The notes: generated by a model from the letters alone, not told the origin. Positions 1 to 9,050 are shown, counted from the stretch's first letter. The stretch is DNA of 64,000 bases from an uncultured Eubacteriales bacterium (GCA_900543085.1 UQQF01000001.1:62001-126000); one strand, 5' to 3'. Numbers and translations: made by a program.

Positions 1-1
1 C

Positions 2-163
2 CAGGTTCGCCGCATGTGCGAGAGTGTGGGACTGACCGTCACCCGCCTGGTGCGCGTGTCCGAGGGCGAATTGAAGCTCGGCCGTCTGCCGTCAGGCCGC
101 TGGCGGGAGCTGACCAGGCCGGAGATGGAGTATATCAAAGCCCTTATAGGCGCAAATCGTTAA
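2..163 (+). CDS. RsuA/RluB-family pseudouridine synthase, C-terminal fragment
   Basis: Only the last 53 codons are in the window; the gene begins upstream. The frame starting at base 2 reads QVRRMCESVGLTVTRLVRV, then LKLGRLPSGRWRELT, then a TAA stop. This is the typical end of RsuA/RluB/RluE-type enzymes, which isomerise uridine to pseudouridine in rRNA (family knowledge: an RRM-like tail with a conserved R-V-x-x-L-x-L-G-x-L-x-x-G-x-W-R-x-L-T segment). The catalytic Asp and the S4 domain would lie upstream and cannot be checked. RluB is the usual clostridial member, but the fragment does not separate the paralogues. Confidence 0.85.
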   Translation, partial: QVRRMCESVGLTVTRLVRVSEGELKLGRLPSGRWRELTRPEMEYIKALIGANR

Positions 164-184
164 AGTTTGTTTACGTAATACCCC

Positions 185-213
185 TTGTAATATCCGCAGA
201 AACTGTGTAAAAT
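185..213 (+). promoter_or_regulatory. Putative sigma-A promoter for the RpiR-family gene
   Basis: TTGTAA (185-190), a 17-bp spacer, then TAAAAT (208-213), in an AT-richer gap 73 bp before the chosen start at 286. Confidence 0.55.
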
Positions 214-285
214 AATCTAAGCTTCGCCTTCCGTCGGAGAATGGCGCACCGGCGGGATTTATATAGCAGGTATGGGGGCAGAAAA

Positions 286-1149
286 ATGGACAAGGACATT
301 CTCACGCTTATTTCCCGGGACAATTCGGGCTTTTCCAAGGGGCAACGTCTCATAGCGAAATACATACTGGAAAATTACGACAAAGCTGCCTTCATGACGG
401 CGGGCAAGCTCGGCAAGACCGTGGGCGTGAGCGAGTCCACGGTCGTACGTTTCGCCGCCGAGCTGGGGTTCGACGGCTATCCGGGCATGCGCAAGGCTCT
501 GCAGGAGATGATACGCTCCCGCCTGACGAGCGTGCAGCGCATCGAGGCCGCAAAGGACATGCTCGACGACAAGAACATACTCAAGAGCGTGCTGAGCGAC
601 GACATAGACAAGCTCCAGACCACGCTTGAGGAGATAGACCAGGACAGCTTCAACCGCGTGGTGGACAGCATCATAGTGGCGAATGAGATATATATTTTCG
701 CCTCGCGCACTTCTCGCAGCCTGGCAGATTTCCTGGCGTATTACCTGGGTCTGCTGCGCCCGGGGGTGCATCTGGTGGACGACAACAGCGCCGCCGAGGC
801 CTACGAGCAGCTTCTTCGCATAGGCGAGGGGGATCTCTTTATCGGCTTCACCTTCCCGCGGTATTCGTCCCGCTCCGCCAAGGTCATGGGCTTTGCCAAA
901 GACCGCGGCGCGTCCACCGTGGGTCTGACCGACGGCGAGAGCTCGCCGTTTTACGGCATGGCGGACGTGTGCCTGTTCGCAAAGAGCGAGATGGTATCCT
1001 TTGTGGATTCGCTCGTAGCTCCCATGAGCCTTGTCAACGCGCTCATAATCGCCGTCGGCGCCAGGAGCCGCGGCGCGCTGAGCGAGACGTTCAAGAAGCT
1101 CGAGCAGGTCTGGAGCGACTACAAGGTCTTTGAGAATGTCGATGGCTGA
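286..1149 (+). CDS. MurR/RpiR family transcriptional regulator
   Basis: A 287-aa protein with an N-terminal RpiR-type helix-turn-helix (about residues 15-75, including KLGKTVGVSESTVVRFAAEL) and a C-terminal SIS phosphosugar-binding domain (about 105-260). Family members sense sugar phosphates and control amino-sugar or carbohydrate genes; the effector here is unknown. ATG 286 is preferred over an in-frame ATG at 241 because GGGGG (274-278) sits at good spacing and family proteins begin close to the HTH. The end overlaps the next gene, suggesting co-transcription with a flavoprotein and cmk rather than with sugar genes, so it may act elsewhere. Confidence 0.88.
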   Translation: MDKDILTLISRDNSGFSKGQRLIAKYILENYDKAAFMTAGKLGKTVGVSESTVVRFAAELGFDGYPGMRKALQEMIRSRLTSVQRIEAAKDMLDDKNILKSVLSDDIDKLQTTLEEIDQDSFNRVVDSIIVANEIYIFASRTSRSLADFLAYYLGLLRPGVHLVDDNSAAEAYEQLLRIGEGDLFIGFTFPRYSSRSAKVMGFAKDRGASTVGLTDGESSPFYGMADVCLFAKSEMVSFVDSLVAPMSLVNALIIAVGARSRGALSETFKKLEQVWSDYKVFENVDG

Positions 1150-2374
1150 CGCGGTAGTGATAGGCGGCGGAGCCGCCGGTACCCTCTGTGCCGCGCTCGC
1201 GGCCGGCAACGGCGCGCGCGTGGTGCTGCTCGAGCCGAACAGGGAGCTGGGTCGCAAGCTGCGCATAACCGGCAAAGGGCGCTGCAACGTCACCAACGAC
1301 TGTACCCCGCGCGAGTTCATAGACGCCATACCCGGCGACGGCAGGTTCCTCCGCAGCGCGATATACAGGTTCACGTGCCAGGACGCCATGGCGTTTTTTG
1401 AGAGCCTCGGCGTACCGCTCAAGACGGAGCGGGGGAGGAGGGTTTTCCCCCAGTCAGACCGGGCGGGAGACATAGCCGGGGCTCTGACCAGATTGTGCCA
1501 CAAAAACGGTGTCGAAATCCAGCGGGAAAAGGCGAAGGCCATAAAAGTGGGAGCGGACGGCGTCGAGGCCGTGCTGACCTCCGCCGGTGAAATCCCCTGC
1601 CGCAGCGCGGTCATCTGCACCGGCGGCCTCAGCTATCCCGGAACAGGCTCGACCGGCGACGGATACAAGCTGGCGGAGGCGCTTGGTCACACCATCAACA
1701 AGTGCCGACCCAGCCTGGTGCCGCTGGAGTCGCCGGACGAGTATTGCAGGGAGATGCAGGGCTTCTCCCTGCGCAACGTCACGCTCTCGGCCTATGAGGA
1801 CGACAAGCTCATCTACCGCGAGCTGGGCGAGATGCTGTTCACGCATTTCGGCGTGTCCGGCCCGCTGGTGCTCAGCGCCAGCGCGCACATGCGCAATTTC
1901 GGCAGCGCAAAGTACAGGCTCAGCATAGATCTGAAGCCCGGCCTGGACGAGAAAAAGCTCGACGCGCGCATACTGCGCGACCTAGAGAAGTACCAGAACC
2001 GTGAGTTCCGCAACTGCCTGGGCGACCTGGCCGGGAAGGCCATGATACCCGTGCTCGTAAGGCTCAGCGGCATACCGGAGACCGAGCGCGCCAACTCTGT
2101 CACGCGCGAGCAGCGCCGGGGTCTGGTGCGGCTTTTCAAAGAGTTTCCGGTAGCGATCTCTCGCCCTCGGCCTATTTCCGAGGCAATAGTCACTGCGGGC
2201 GGAGTGAGCACGCGCGAGGTAGACCCCCGAACCATGATGTCGAAGCTCGTCCCCGGACTCTACTTCGCCGGAGAGGTGCTGGACTTGGACGCATACACGG
2301 GCGGATACAATTTACAAATAGCCTGGTCAACGGCCTTCACGGCCGCTAATTCCCTCAGGACGGAGGATATGTAA
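1136..2374 (+). CDS. BaiN/HI0933-family FAD-dependent flavoprotein
   Basis: About 412 aa. It opens with a dinucleotide-binding Rossmann motif (VVIGGGAAGTLCAALAA) followed by GRKLRITGKGRCNVTN, the signature of the HI0933/YhiN/BaiN family. A C-terminal GGVSTREVDPRTMMSK and GEVLDLDAYTGGYNLQIA complete the FAD site. Members are NAD(P)/FAD oxidoreductases of mostly unknown substrate; BaiN of gut Clostridium acts in bile-acid 7-dehydroxylation, but most homologues sit beside cmk as here and are housekeeping-like. ATG 1136 and ATG 1142 are both possible starts, each overlapping the previous gene. The stop overlaps the cmk start by one base (TAATG). Confidence 0.88.
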   Translation: MSMADAVVIGGGAAGTLCAALAAGNGARVVLLEPNRELGRKLRITGKGRCNVTNDCTPREFIDAIPGDGRFLRSAIYRFTCQDAMAFFESLGVPLKTERGRRVFPQSDRAGDIAGALTRLCHKNGVEIQREKAKAIKVGADGVEAVLTSAGEIPCRSAVICTGGLSYPGTGSTGDGYKLAEALGHTINKCRPSLVPLESPDEYCREMQGFSLRNVTLSAYEDDKLIYRELGEMLFTHFGVSGPLVLSASAHMRNFGSAKYRLSIDLKPGLDEKKLDARILRDLEKYQNREFRNCLGDLAGKAMIPVLVRLSGIPETERANSVTREQRRGLVRLFKEFPVAISRPRPISEAIVTAGGVSTREVDPRTMMSKLVPGLYFAGEVLDLDAYTGGYNLQIAWSTAFTAANSLRTEDM

Positions 2375-3066
2375 TGCAAGGTAATTATTCGGTGGCGATA
2401 GACGGCCCCTCAGGCGCGGGCAAGAGCACTATAGCCCGCGCCGCAGCAAAGCGCTTCGGCTTCCTGTACGTGGACACCGGGGCGATCTATCGCACTGTAG
2501 GCCTGGCCGTGGAGCGCTGCGGCTTTGAAGCCGGCGACGAGGCGTCCGTTAAGGCGCTGCTGCCCAAGCTGGATATCACGCTCGGCCGCGACGGCGGCGG
2601 AGTGCAGACCGAGTGGCTCAACGGCGAGGACGTCTCCGGGCTTATCCGGACGCCCGAAATCTCCCGGCGCGCGTCCGAAGTCTCCGCCATGCCCTCGGTT
2701 AGGGGCTTCCTGCTGGACATGCAGCGCTCTCTGGCCGCGAGCACAAGCGTGATCATGGACGGCCGCGACATCGGCACAGTGGTGCTCCCCGATGCGGACT
2801 TGAAGGTGTTCCTCACCGCAAGCCCCGCCAAGCGCGCCGAGCGGCGCCTGGCGGAGCTGCTTGCCGCCGGCTGCGATACGACGCTGGAGGAAGTCCTGCG
2901 CGAGATAGCCGAGCGCGACGAGCGCGACACAAGCCGCTCCGCGGCGCCGCTCAGGCGCGCGGAGGACGCCGTTGAGGTCGACACCAGCGCGCTCACGCTC
3001 GCCGAGAGCATAGACGCCGTATGCCGCCTCATATCCGACAGACTGGGGGTGAAGGCCTGTGACTGA
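2374..3066 (+). CDS. cmk: Cytidylate kinase
   Basis: A 230-aa protein of normal length for (d)CMP kinase, which phosphorylates CMP/dCMP with ATP in pyrimidine nucleotide salvage and synthesis. Walker [10 protein letters not shown] lies at residues 11-19, the CMP-binding YVDTGAIYRTVGL segment follows, and DGRDIGTVVLPDADLKVFLTAS and RDERDTSR (LID) are present. Translation is coupled to the upstream flavoprotein (one-base overlap), and the end overlaps plsC by 8 bases. The order cmk-plsC-ispH-rpsA is a classic clostridial arrangement. Confidence 0.97.
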   Translation: MQGNYSVAIDGPSGAGKSTIARAAAKRFGFLYVDTGAIYRTVGLAVERCGFEAGDEASVKALLPKLDITLGRDGGGVQTEWLNGEDVSGLIRTPEISRRASEVSAMPSVRGFLLDMQRSLAASTSVIMDGRDIGTVVLPDADLKVFLTASPAKRAERRLAELLAAGCDTTLEEVLREIAERDERDTSRSAAPLRRAEDAVEVDTSALTLAESIDAVCRLISDRLGVKACD

Positions 3067-3694
3067 GAACAATACGAAGACCAAGCAGCGCACTCAGAAG
3101 CCGGAGGACGAAAAGCGCTGGTTCAACTTCATCTATTCAATTGTTATCCCCGTTGTCAAGCTGATATACCCCATCCGCTGTAAGGGCAGGGAGAACATCC
3201 CCGAGGGGCCGGCCGTGGTGTGCGCCAATCACTCCAACCTGGTGGATCCGCTTCTGGTCGCCGCCGCCTTCGGCAAAAAGACCTTCATGCATTTCATCGC
3301 CAAGCTTGAGCTGAGGAGCGTGCCGGTCGTCGGCAAGGTGCTGGAGCTGTGCGGCGTGTGCTTTGTCAACCGCGGCCACAGCGACATAGGCGCGATGCGC
3401 TCCATGATGCGTTATCTCAAGCGCGGCGACAAGATTTTCATGTTCCCCGAGGGCACTCGCGCCGGCGAGGACAACATGGTAGACGCCAAGACCGGAGCCG
3501 TGCGTCTGGCCAGCAAGATGAACGCGCCCATCGTGCCCGTCTACATCCCGAGGCGCAAGAAGCTGTTCTCGCGTGTGCAGCTCCTGATAGGCGAGCCGTA
3601 CAGCGTGGAGGGACACAACCACAACGAGTACGAGCAGCTCGCCGACGGCATTATGGAGCGCATATACGAGCTGAGGGACGGAGAGAGCGCATGA
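3059..3694 (+). CDS. plsC: Lysophospholipid (1-acyl-sn-glycerol-3-phosphate) acyltransferase
   Basis: A 211-aa membrane-associated acyltransferase that makes phosphatidic acid from lysophosphatidic acid. The catalytic NHSNLVD (HX4D) and the substrate-binding FPEGTRA motif are both present, with a hydrophobic N-terminal segment (about residues 20-40). The start is GTG at 3059, overlapping the end of cmk; the TGA overlaps the ispH-rpsA ATG (ATGA), so the run is translationally coupled. Confidence 0.93.
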   Translation: MTENNTKTKQRTQKPEDEKRWFNFIYSIVIPVVKLIYPIRCKGRENIPEGPAVVCANHSNLVDPLLVAAAFGKKTFMHFIAKLELRSVPVVGKVLELCGVCFVNRGHSDIGAMRSMMRYLKRGDKIFMFPEGTRAGEDNMVDAKTGAVRLASKMNAPIVPVYIPRRKKLFSRVQLLIGEPYSVEGHNHNEYEQLADGIMERIYELRDGESA

Positions 3695-5910
3695 GCAAAG
3701 TTATAGTAGCCAGGAGCGCGGGCTTCTGCTTCGGCGTGTCCCGCTCCGTCAAGATGGCGGATGAACTGCTGAAGCAAGGTCCCTGCCTGAGCCTGGGGCC
3801 GCTCATTCACAACGAAGACGTGGTGCGCTCGCTCTCGGAGCGCGGACTGACCGTCATCTCCTCGCCGGAGGAGGTCAGGCCGGGGGACAGGGTCATTATC
3901 CGCTCCCACGGCGTCTCCGCCGAGTGTGAGGATGCTCTCCGCGCCGCCGGCGCCGAGATAACCGACGCCACCTGCCCGAATGTCGCGCGGATACACCGCC
4001 TCGTCTCCGCGGCCTCCTCCGCCGGCAGGCAGGTCGTGGTAATCGGCAAGGCCGACCACCCCGAGGTACAGGCCATCTGCGGCAGGTGCGAGGGTGCGAA
4101 AGTTGTCGGAAACGCACAGGAACTGGAAATTATGCTGAATGCGCACCCCGAAATGCGCTCAGAACCTGTTACAGTTGTTGTTCAAACGACGCAGACGGAG
4201 AAAAATCTTCGCGAGTGTGAAAAATTAATAAAAAAATTGTGTACAAATCCGGAAATATTTGATACAATATGTTCTGCTACGTCCACGAGGCAACAGGAGG
4301 CCATTCGGCTGGCCTCTGAATGTGACGCGATGGTTGTCATCGGCGGCAGGGACAGCGCCAACAGCCTGCACCTTGCCGAGCTGTGTGCCGAGCGCTGCGC
4401 CAACACTCAGTTCGTAGAGAATGCGAAGGCGTTGGACATGCCTGCGCTTTCCGAAGCCGACACCATAGGAGTCACAGCAGGGGCAAGCGCGCCTGCGTGG
4501 ATAATCAAGGAGGTACTGGATAAGATGAGCGACGAGATCCTGATTCAAGAGAACCCGGCAGATGAGGCTGCGGAAACCGCAGTCGAGCAGGCCGAACCCG
4601 TGACCGAAGCGGCTGTTGAGACCGCTGCCGCGGAGGAAGCCGCACCCGCTGCTGAAGAAGCGGCAGCCGCCGAGAAGCCTGCGGCCGAAAAGAGCTTCGA
4701 TGAACTGCTGGAGGATTCTCTTAAAACTATATATAATGGCGACAGGGTATCCGGCACAGTTGTGGCTATCACGCCCACCGAGGTGAGTGTTGACCTCGGA
4801 ACTAAGTATTCCGCTTTCATCCCGACTACTGAGTTCACCAACGACGGCGCTGTCAACGTTGAGGACGCCGTCAAGGTCGGCGACACGGTCGAGGCCATTG
4901 TCGTCCGCGTCAATGACGTCGAGGGCACCGCGCAGCTCAGCAAGAGGCGTCTCGACGCCGCCAAGACCTGGCAGGTCATCGAGCAGGCTCAGGCCGACGG
5001 CGAGATAGTCGAAGGCGTTGTCACCGAGGAGAACAAGGGCGGCGTTGTCGTCAGCGTCGGCGGCGTGCGCGTGTTCGTGCCCGCCAGCCAGAGCGGACTG
5101 CCGAAGGACACCCCGATGACCCAGCTGGTCAAGACCACCGTCCGCCTGAAGATCACCGAGGTCAACCGCGGCCGCCGCCGCGTCGTCGGCTCCATCCGTT
5201 CCGTCCTGCAGAAGGAACGCCGCGAGAAGGCCGAGGCCGTCTGGAACGAGATCGAGGTCGGCAAGGTCTACCACGGCGTTGTCAAGAGCCTCACCAGCTA
5301 CGGCGCCTTTGTCGACATCGGCGGCATTGACGGCATGGTTCACGTCAGCGAGCTCAGCTGGGGTCGCATCAAGAACCCCGCCGAGGTCGTTTCCGTCGGC
5401 CAGGAGATAGACGTTTATGTCATTGGCTTCGACCGTGAGCAGCGCCGCATCTCCCTCGGCTACAAGAAGGCCGAGGACAACCCCTGGACCAAGTTCGTCA
5501 ACACCTGCTCTGTCGGCGACGTGGTCAAGGTCAAGATCGTCAAGCTCATGCCCTTCGGCGCCTTTGCCGAGGTCATGCCCGGCGTTGACGGCCTGATCCA
5601 CATCAGCCAGATTGCCAACCGCCGCATCGGCAAGCCCGACGAGGTTCTCAGCGTGGGCGACGTTGTCGACGCGAAGATCACCGCCATCGACACCGAGAAG
5701 CAGAAGATCAGCCTGTCCATCCGCGCTCTGAGCGAGCCGGAACCGGCTCCGCGCCGTGAGCGCCGCGAGCGCAGCGAGCGTGAGCCCCGCGAGCCGCGCG
5801 AGCGCCGTCCCGTCGTCCCCGAGGAGGACGCCCTCGTCTACGAGGTCAGCGAGACCGGCGAGGCCAAGGGCAACATCCCTGACTTCGGCTTCGACGACGA
5901 AGAAGAATAA
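3691..5910 (+). CDS. ispH-rpsA: Fusion protein: HMBPP reductase (IspH) plus four-domain ribosomal protein S1
   Basis: A 739-aa fusion. Residues 1-278 are IspH, the [4Fe-4S] enzyme that makes IPP/DMAPP at the end of the MEP pathway; cluster cysteines are visible in GFCFGVSR (Cys13), DATCPN and CSATSTRQ. An Ala/Glu-rich linker (about 285-340) leads to four S1 RNA-binding domains (about 347-418, 435-500, 523-592, 608-679) and an Arg/Glu-rich tail. Such IspH-S1 fusions are known in Clostridia. The true start is ATG 3691, overlapping plsC; the frame is open further upstream but is a shadow of plsC. An in-frame ATG with a strong Shine-Dalgarno lies exactly at the junction (see separate entry). Confidence 0.95.
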   Translation: MSKVIVARSAGFCFGVSRSVKMADELLKQGPCLSLGPLIHNEDVVRSLSERGLTVISSPEEVRPGDRVIIRSHGVSAECEDALRAAGAEITDATCPNVARIHRLVSAASSAGRQVVVIGKADHPEVQAICGRCEGAKVVGNAQELEIMLNAHPEMRSEPVTVVVQTTQTEKNLRECEKLIKKLCTNPEIFDTICSATSTRQQEAIRLASECDAMVVIGGRDSANSLHLAELCAERCANTQFVENAKALDMPALSEADTIGVTAGASAPAWIIKEVLDKMSDEILIQENPADEAAETAVEQAEPVTEAAVETAAAEEAAPAAEEAAAAEKPAAEKSFDELLEDSLKTIYNGDRVSGTVVAITPTEVSVDLGTKYSAFIPTTEFTNDGAVNVEDAVKVGDTVEAIVVRVNDVEGTAQLSKRRLDAAKTWQVIEQAQADGEIVEGVVTEENKGGVVVSVGGVRVFVPASQSGLPKDTPMTQLVKTTVRLKITEVNRGRRRVVGSIRSVLQKERREKAEAVWNEIEVGKVYHGVVKSLTSYGAFVDIGGIDGMVHVSELSWGRIKNPAEVVSVGQEIDVYVIGFDREQRRISLGYKKAEDNPWTKFVNTCSVGDVVKVKIVKLMPFGAFAEVMPGVDGLIHISQIANRRIGKPDEVLSVGDVVDAKITAIDTEKQKISLSIRALSEPEPAPRRERRERSEREPREPRERRPVVPEEDALVYEVSETGEAKGNIPDFGFDDEEE
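4507..4527 (+). promoter_or_regulatory. Internal Shine-Dalgarno and in-frame ATG at the IspH/S1 junction
   Basis: AAGGAGG (4507-4513) is followed after 11 bases by ATG (4525-4527), in frame with the fusion (codon 279, MSDEILIQENPADEA). Initiation here would give a free S1 protein of 461 aa. Caution: AAGGAGGTA also encodes the conserved IspH end I-K-E-V, so the match could be forced by the protein sequence. Confidence 0.4.
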
Positions 5911-5921
5911 AAGTGTTCAAA

Positions 5922-5955
5922 AACAGCGCCGGATTGCGTATCCGGCGCTGTTTTT
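5922..5955 (+). terminator. Rho-independent terminator after ispH-rpsA
   Basis: A 13-bp perfect stem (AACAGCGCCGGAT with ATCCGGCGCTGTT), a 5-base loop and a run of T, 11 bases past the stop codon. Confidence 0.92.
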
Positions 5956-5989
5956 ACATGTATTTTGCCGGTTATTCTTCCGATTTTCC

Positions 5990-6018
5990 TTGCTTAATTT
6001 TCAAAAACGGTGTATAAT
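5990..6018 (+). promoter_or_regulatory. Putative sigma-A promoter of carD
   Basis: TTGCTT (5990-5995), a 17-bp spacer and a perfect TATAAT (6013-6018), 50 bp before the start of the CarD-like gene. Confidence 0.7.
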
Positions 6019-6068
6019 TTATACGATAATGAATGTGTTGAGCAACTTTGAGGGAAACGGAGGTTAAA

Positions 6069-6551
6069 ATGACATTCCGGGTAGGCGACCGGATAGCTCA
6101 TCCGATGCACGGTGCCGGAGTTATCGAGAGCATCGTGACCAAGAGAATCAACGGGATGGACAGGGAGTATTATGTCCTCAAGCTACCGACCGGCGGTATG
6201 CAGGTCATGGTGCCGGTTGAGACCAGCGACGTCATAGGCGTGCGGCCTATTGTCGACCCAAAACAGGCAGAGGCCATTTTGGGCGCGATTCCTGGCATAC
6301 ACGTGGAAATGACGTCGAATTGGAACAAACGCTACAGGGAGAATATGCTCCGCATAAAAAGCGGCGATTTGATGGAAGTCGCATCCGTTGTAAAGGGACT
6401 CACTCAGAGGGACAGAGAGCGCGGCCTCTCCACGGGAGAGCGCAAGATGCTCCACTCGGCCAAGCAGATACTCATTTCCGAGATAGTCCTCTCCGAGAGC
6501 TCCAGTTATGAAGAAGTCGAGGCCAGATTGGACAGTGCCATGTGCTTATAA
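6069..6551 (+). CDS. CarD/CdnL-family RNA polymerase-binding regulator
   Basis: A 160-aa protein. The N-terminal TFRVGDRIAHPMHGAGVIE and YYVLKLPTGGMQVMVP match the CarD/CdnL/TRCF Tudor-like RNA polymerase beta-subunit interaction domain; the C-terminal helical part (about residues 65-160) is the DNA-contacting domain. Family members stabilise open complexes and tune rRNA and growth genes. ATG 6069 follows ACGGAGG; an upstream in-frame start at 6048 lacks a ribosome binding site. Monocistronic between its own promoter and terminator. Confidence 0.9.
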   Translation: MTFRVGDRIAHPMHGAGVIESIVTKRINGMDREYYVLKLPTGGMQVMVPVETSDVIGVRPIVDPKQAEAILGAIPGIHVEMTSNWNKRYRENMLRIKSGDLMEVASVVKGLTQRDRERGLSTGERKMLHSAKQILISEIVLSESSSYEEVEARLDSAMCL

Positions 6552-6560
6552 GGCGCACAC

Positions 6561-6606
6561 GCAAAAGGGACGGGAACAAATGAGACGGTTTCCCCGTCCC
6601 TTTTGC
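6561..6606 (+). terminator. Terminator-like hairpin after carD
   Basis: A 14-bp stem, GCAAAAGGGACGGG with CCCGTCCCTTTTGC, around an 18-base loop, 10 bases past the stop. The T tract (TTTT) lies inside the 3' arm. Confidence 0.75.
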
Positions 6607-6640
6607 ATACCCAGAGAAGTATAAATCGGGAGGTATTGCT

Positions 6641-7651
6641 ATGAAACGTATGATCCCATTGCTGCTTGTCATACTTATGCTGACGGCCTGCACGGCTCAG
6701 CCGTCGGTCACACCCACTGCCGCGCCCACGCCTGAGGCGACGCCCGCGCAGACCGAGTCTCCGACGCCGGCGCCCACGCCGGAGTCAAACGCGGTTCCCG
6801 TGGAGTTCGCCCTGCCCGACCCCGGGTTCGAGGCGGACAGCTGGTGGTTCACCGACGCCTACGGGGACGATGGCAAGGCGCTGATGCTCACCGCGACGGA
6901 TGAAGACGGAGTCATGCAGCTCAAGTGCTGGTACGACTTCCACGCCGAAGTACGCTCCGGCGGCAGAACTGAGCGCGACCTCATGTGCGGCAGCTTTTCC
7001 GCAGCTGACTACAGCGGCGGCAGCTTTGAAATCAGCGGCACCGTGGCGGGGAATGCCTCCGTCAGCGTCGACGGCGACTCGCTGACGGTCGCCTACACCG
7101 GTCTGGAGGAGGGCACGGAGATGCCCGCGGGCTTCAAACGGGTGACCGAGGACGCAGCGCTGGAGGCGTTCCGCGACATGCCCTACAACGACGAGGCCGA
7201 GCTGCCCATTCCCCCGACCATGACCGCCGAGGAGTTTGAGGCTCTGCCCGGTCTGGAGCAGACGGGCGAGGAGACCTATCTGTACAACGGCATGGAGATA
7301 ACCCCGGGCGCGACCTCGTTCAGCGGCGACATAACGCTCTGGTCCGTGCGCGCCACCGACCCTGAGAACATACCGGACATACGCGGCGTCAAGATAGGCT
7401 CCGCGGTCAGCGACGTGCTGGAGTGCTTCCCCGGCGAGGCCGTTGAAATCGCCGACCTTACGGGAGAAGTGCAGCTCTACGGCACCGACGGCATAGAGAG
7501 CAGCAAGGGCATGCTGGCGGTGAGCGAAGACGGCAGTCTGACGCTGTCCTTCACTGACATGTACTCCAACGTCTCCTTTGAGTTCGACACGGACGGCTAC
7601 GTAGAGGCCATAAGCTGGTCTCAGGCCGTCAAGAGCCTGGAGCTGCCCTGA
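6641..7651 (+). CDS. Secreted lipoprotein of unknown function
   Basis: A 336-aa protein with a clear lipoprotein signal peptide, lipobox LTAC with the modified Cys at residue 17. A Thr/Pro/Ala-rich spacer (residues 20-50, repeats like TPTAAPTPEATP) probably spans the cell wall. The rest is acidic and beta-rich with no motif I recognise; a C-terminal segment (about 215-335, GVKIGSAVSDVLECFPGEAVEI onward) resembles the repeated beta modules seen in other clostridial lipoproteins. SD GGGAGG precedes ATG 6641. No neighbour suggests a function. Confidence 0.75.
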   Translation: MKRMIPLLLVILMLTACTAQPSVTPTAAPTPEATPAQTESPTPAPTPESNAVPVEFALPDPGFEADSWWFTDAYGDDGKALMLTATDEDGVMQLKCWYDFHAEVRSGGRTERDLMCGSFSAADYSGGSFEISGTVAGNASVSVDGDSLTVAYTGLEEGTEMPAGFKRVTEDAALEAFRDMPYNDEAELPIPPTMTAEEFEALPGLEQTGEETYLYNGMEITPGATSFSGDITLWSVRATDPENIPDIRGVKIGSAVSDVLECFPGEAVEIADLTGEVQLYGTDGIESSKGMLAVSEDGSLTLSFTDMYSNVSFEFDTDGYVEAISWSQAVKSLELP

Positions 7652-7715
7652 ACGCCTGTGACCGGCGGGGTCGAGGCTCGCAAACAGCCGTATCCTGACA
7701 TATACCGCCGCGCGC

Positions 7716-7745
7716 TTTACAAAGAGGCGCGCGGCGCTGTATAAT
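7716..7745 (+). promoter_or_regulatory. Putative sigma-A promoter of ispD-ispF
   Basis: TTTACA (7716-7721), an 18-bp spacer and TATAAT (7740-7745), 30 bp before the ispD start. Confidence 0.75.
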
Positions 7746-7775
7746 GGCCGTATCAAGCCAAAAGAGGTACTTACC

Positions 7776-8492
7776 ATGCGAAATAAAGCGAAAAACGCCG
7801 CAGACCGCCTGTTTTGCTCTGCGGTTATCGTGGCCGGCGGCTCGTCCACGCGTATGGGCACGGACAAGCTGCTGATGGAGCTGCGCGGCCGGCCTGTGAT
7901 AGAGCGCACGCTCACGGCCTTCGAGCGCAGCGCGTACGTAGACGAGATAGTCGTCGTGACGCGCGGCGAGATAATTCCCACGGTTGCAAACATCGCGCGC
8001 GAGGCGGGGATTCGCAAGCTCAAGAGCGTCGTCACCGGCGGAGCCGACCGCACCGCGTCAAGCTGGGCGGGCGTGCAGGAGTGCTCGCAGCACGCGGGGC
8101 TCATCGCCATACACGACGCCGCCAGGCCGCTGGTGACCCAGGAGATAATAGAAAACGCCGTCAGGGCGGCGCAGCAGCGCGGAGCCGCCGCCCCGGCCAT
8201 ACATGTGAAGGACACGGTGCGCCAGGCACGCGGCGGCCGCGTGCTGCGCACGCTGGAGCGCGACGAGCTGTACCTGATGCAGACGCCGCAGGTCTTCCGC
8301 GCCGACCTGATACGCGCGGCGCTGGCCGACGCGGCCCGGCTGAAGATCTCGCTCACTGACGACTGCGCGGCGGTGATGCTTCTGGACGCCGAGGTCTTTC
8401 TCACAGAAGGCTCTGAGGAGAACCTAAAGCTCACAACGCCCTCGGACGTCTACGCCGCCGAGGCGATACTTGCGGAGAGGGGAGAGGACTGA
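7776..8492 (+). CDS. ispD: 2-C-methyl-D-erythritol 4-phosphate cytidylyltransferase
   Basis: A 238-aa protein; joins MEP to CTP to give CDP-ME in isoprenoid synthesis. The nucleotidyltransferase signature [15 protein letters not shown] lies at residues 17-31, with IHDAARPLV and MQTPQVFR as expected for IspD. The N-terminus is about 10 residues longer than usual ([13 protein letters not shown]) but the only ATG with correct promoter spacing is 7776. The stop overlaps the ispF start (TGATG), so the two are translationally coupled. Confidence 0.95.
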   Translation: MRNKAKNAADRLFCSAVIVAGGSSTRMGTDKLLMELRGRPVIERTLTAFERSAYVDEIVVVTRGEIIPTVANIAREAGIRKLKSVVTGGADRTASSWAGVQECSQHAGLIAIHDAARPLVTQEIIENAVRAAQQRGAAAPAIHVKDTVRQARGGRVLRTLERDELYLMQTPQVFRADLIRAALADAARLKISLTDDCAAVMLLDAEVFLTEGSEENLKLTTPSDVYAAEAILAERGED

Positions 8493-8974
8493 TGTTCAGA
8501 ATAGGCCACGGATACGACGTGCACCGCCTGGTGGAAGGCCGCAGGCTCATCCTGGGCGGGGTGGACATACCGTTTGAGCGCGGCCTGCTCGGCCACTCCG
8601 ACGCGGACGTGCTTGTCCACGCGATAATGGACGCCATATTGGGCGCGGCCGCGCTGGGCGACATAGGCAAGCTCTTTCCCGACACGGACGAGCGCTACTC
8701 CGGAGCCGACAGCCTGGAGCTGCTGGGCGAGGTCATGCGCGCCCTGCGCGAAGCCGGGTACGAGCTGGGGAACGTGGACTCCACGGTCATCGCCCAGCGG
8801 CCTAAGCTCGCGATGTACATAGAGCTGATGCGCGGGAACATCGCCCGCGCCGCCGGCGTGGACGCTGCCCAGATAAGCGTAAAGGCCACGACGGAGGAAA
8901 AACTCGGCTTCACCGGCGAGGGCGCGGGCATCGCCGCCCACGCCGTGGCGCTGATACATACGCGCGGAGCGTAG
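8492..8974 (+). CDS. ispF: 2-C-methyl-D-erythritol 2,4-cyclodiphosphate synthase
   Basis: A 160-aa protein, normal length. Converts CDP-ME 2-phosphate to MEcPP. Metal ligands Asp and His in GHGYDVHRL, the [16 protein letters not shown] motif and [12 protein letters not shown] near the C-terminus identify IspF. Downstream partner of ispD; together with ispH-rpsA it gives three MEP pathway genes within 9 kb. Confidence 0.97.
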   Translation: MFRIGHGYDVHRLVEGRRLILGGVDIPFERGLLGHSDADVLVHAIMDAILGAAALGDIGKLFPDTDERYSGADSLELLGEVMRALREAGYELGNVDSTVIAQRPKLAMYIELMRGNIARAAGVDAAQISVKATTEEKLGFTGEGAGIAAHAVALIHTRGA

Positions 8975-9050
8975 GGCTATCAAAAGCCGGGGCGCTGCAT
9001 AGAATGTTCTAGGGTTTTACCTTCAATGCCTTTTATGCGGAGGATGTTTT

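Noticed and set aside
3349..3690. N-terminal extension of the IspH-S1 frame
   Set aside because: The Arg/His-rich sequence is a shadow of plsC, and the real start at 3691 overlaps the plsC stop in the usual ATGA manner.
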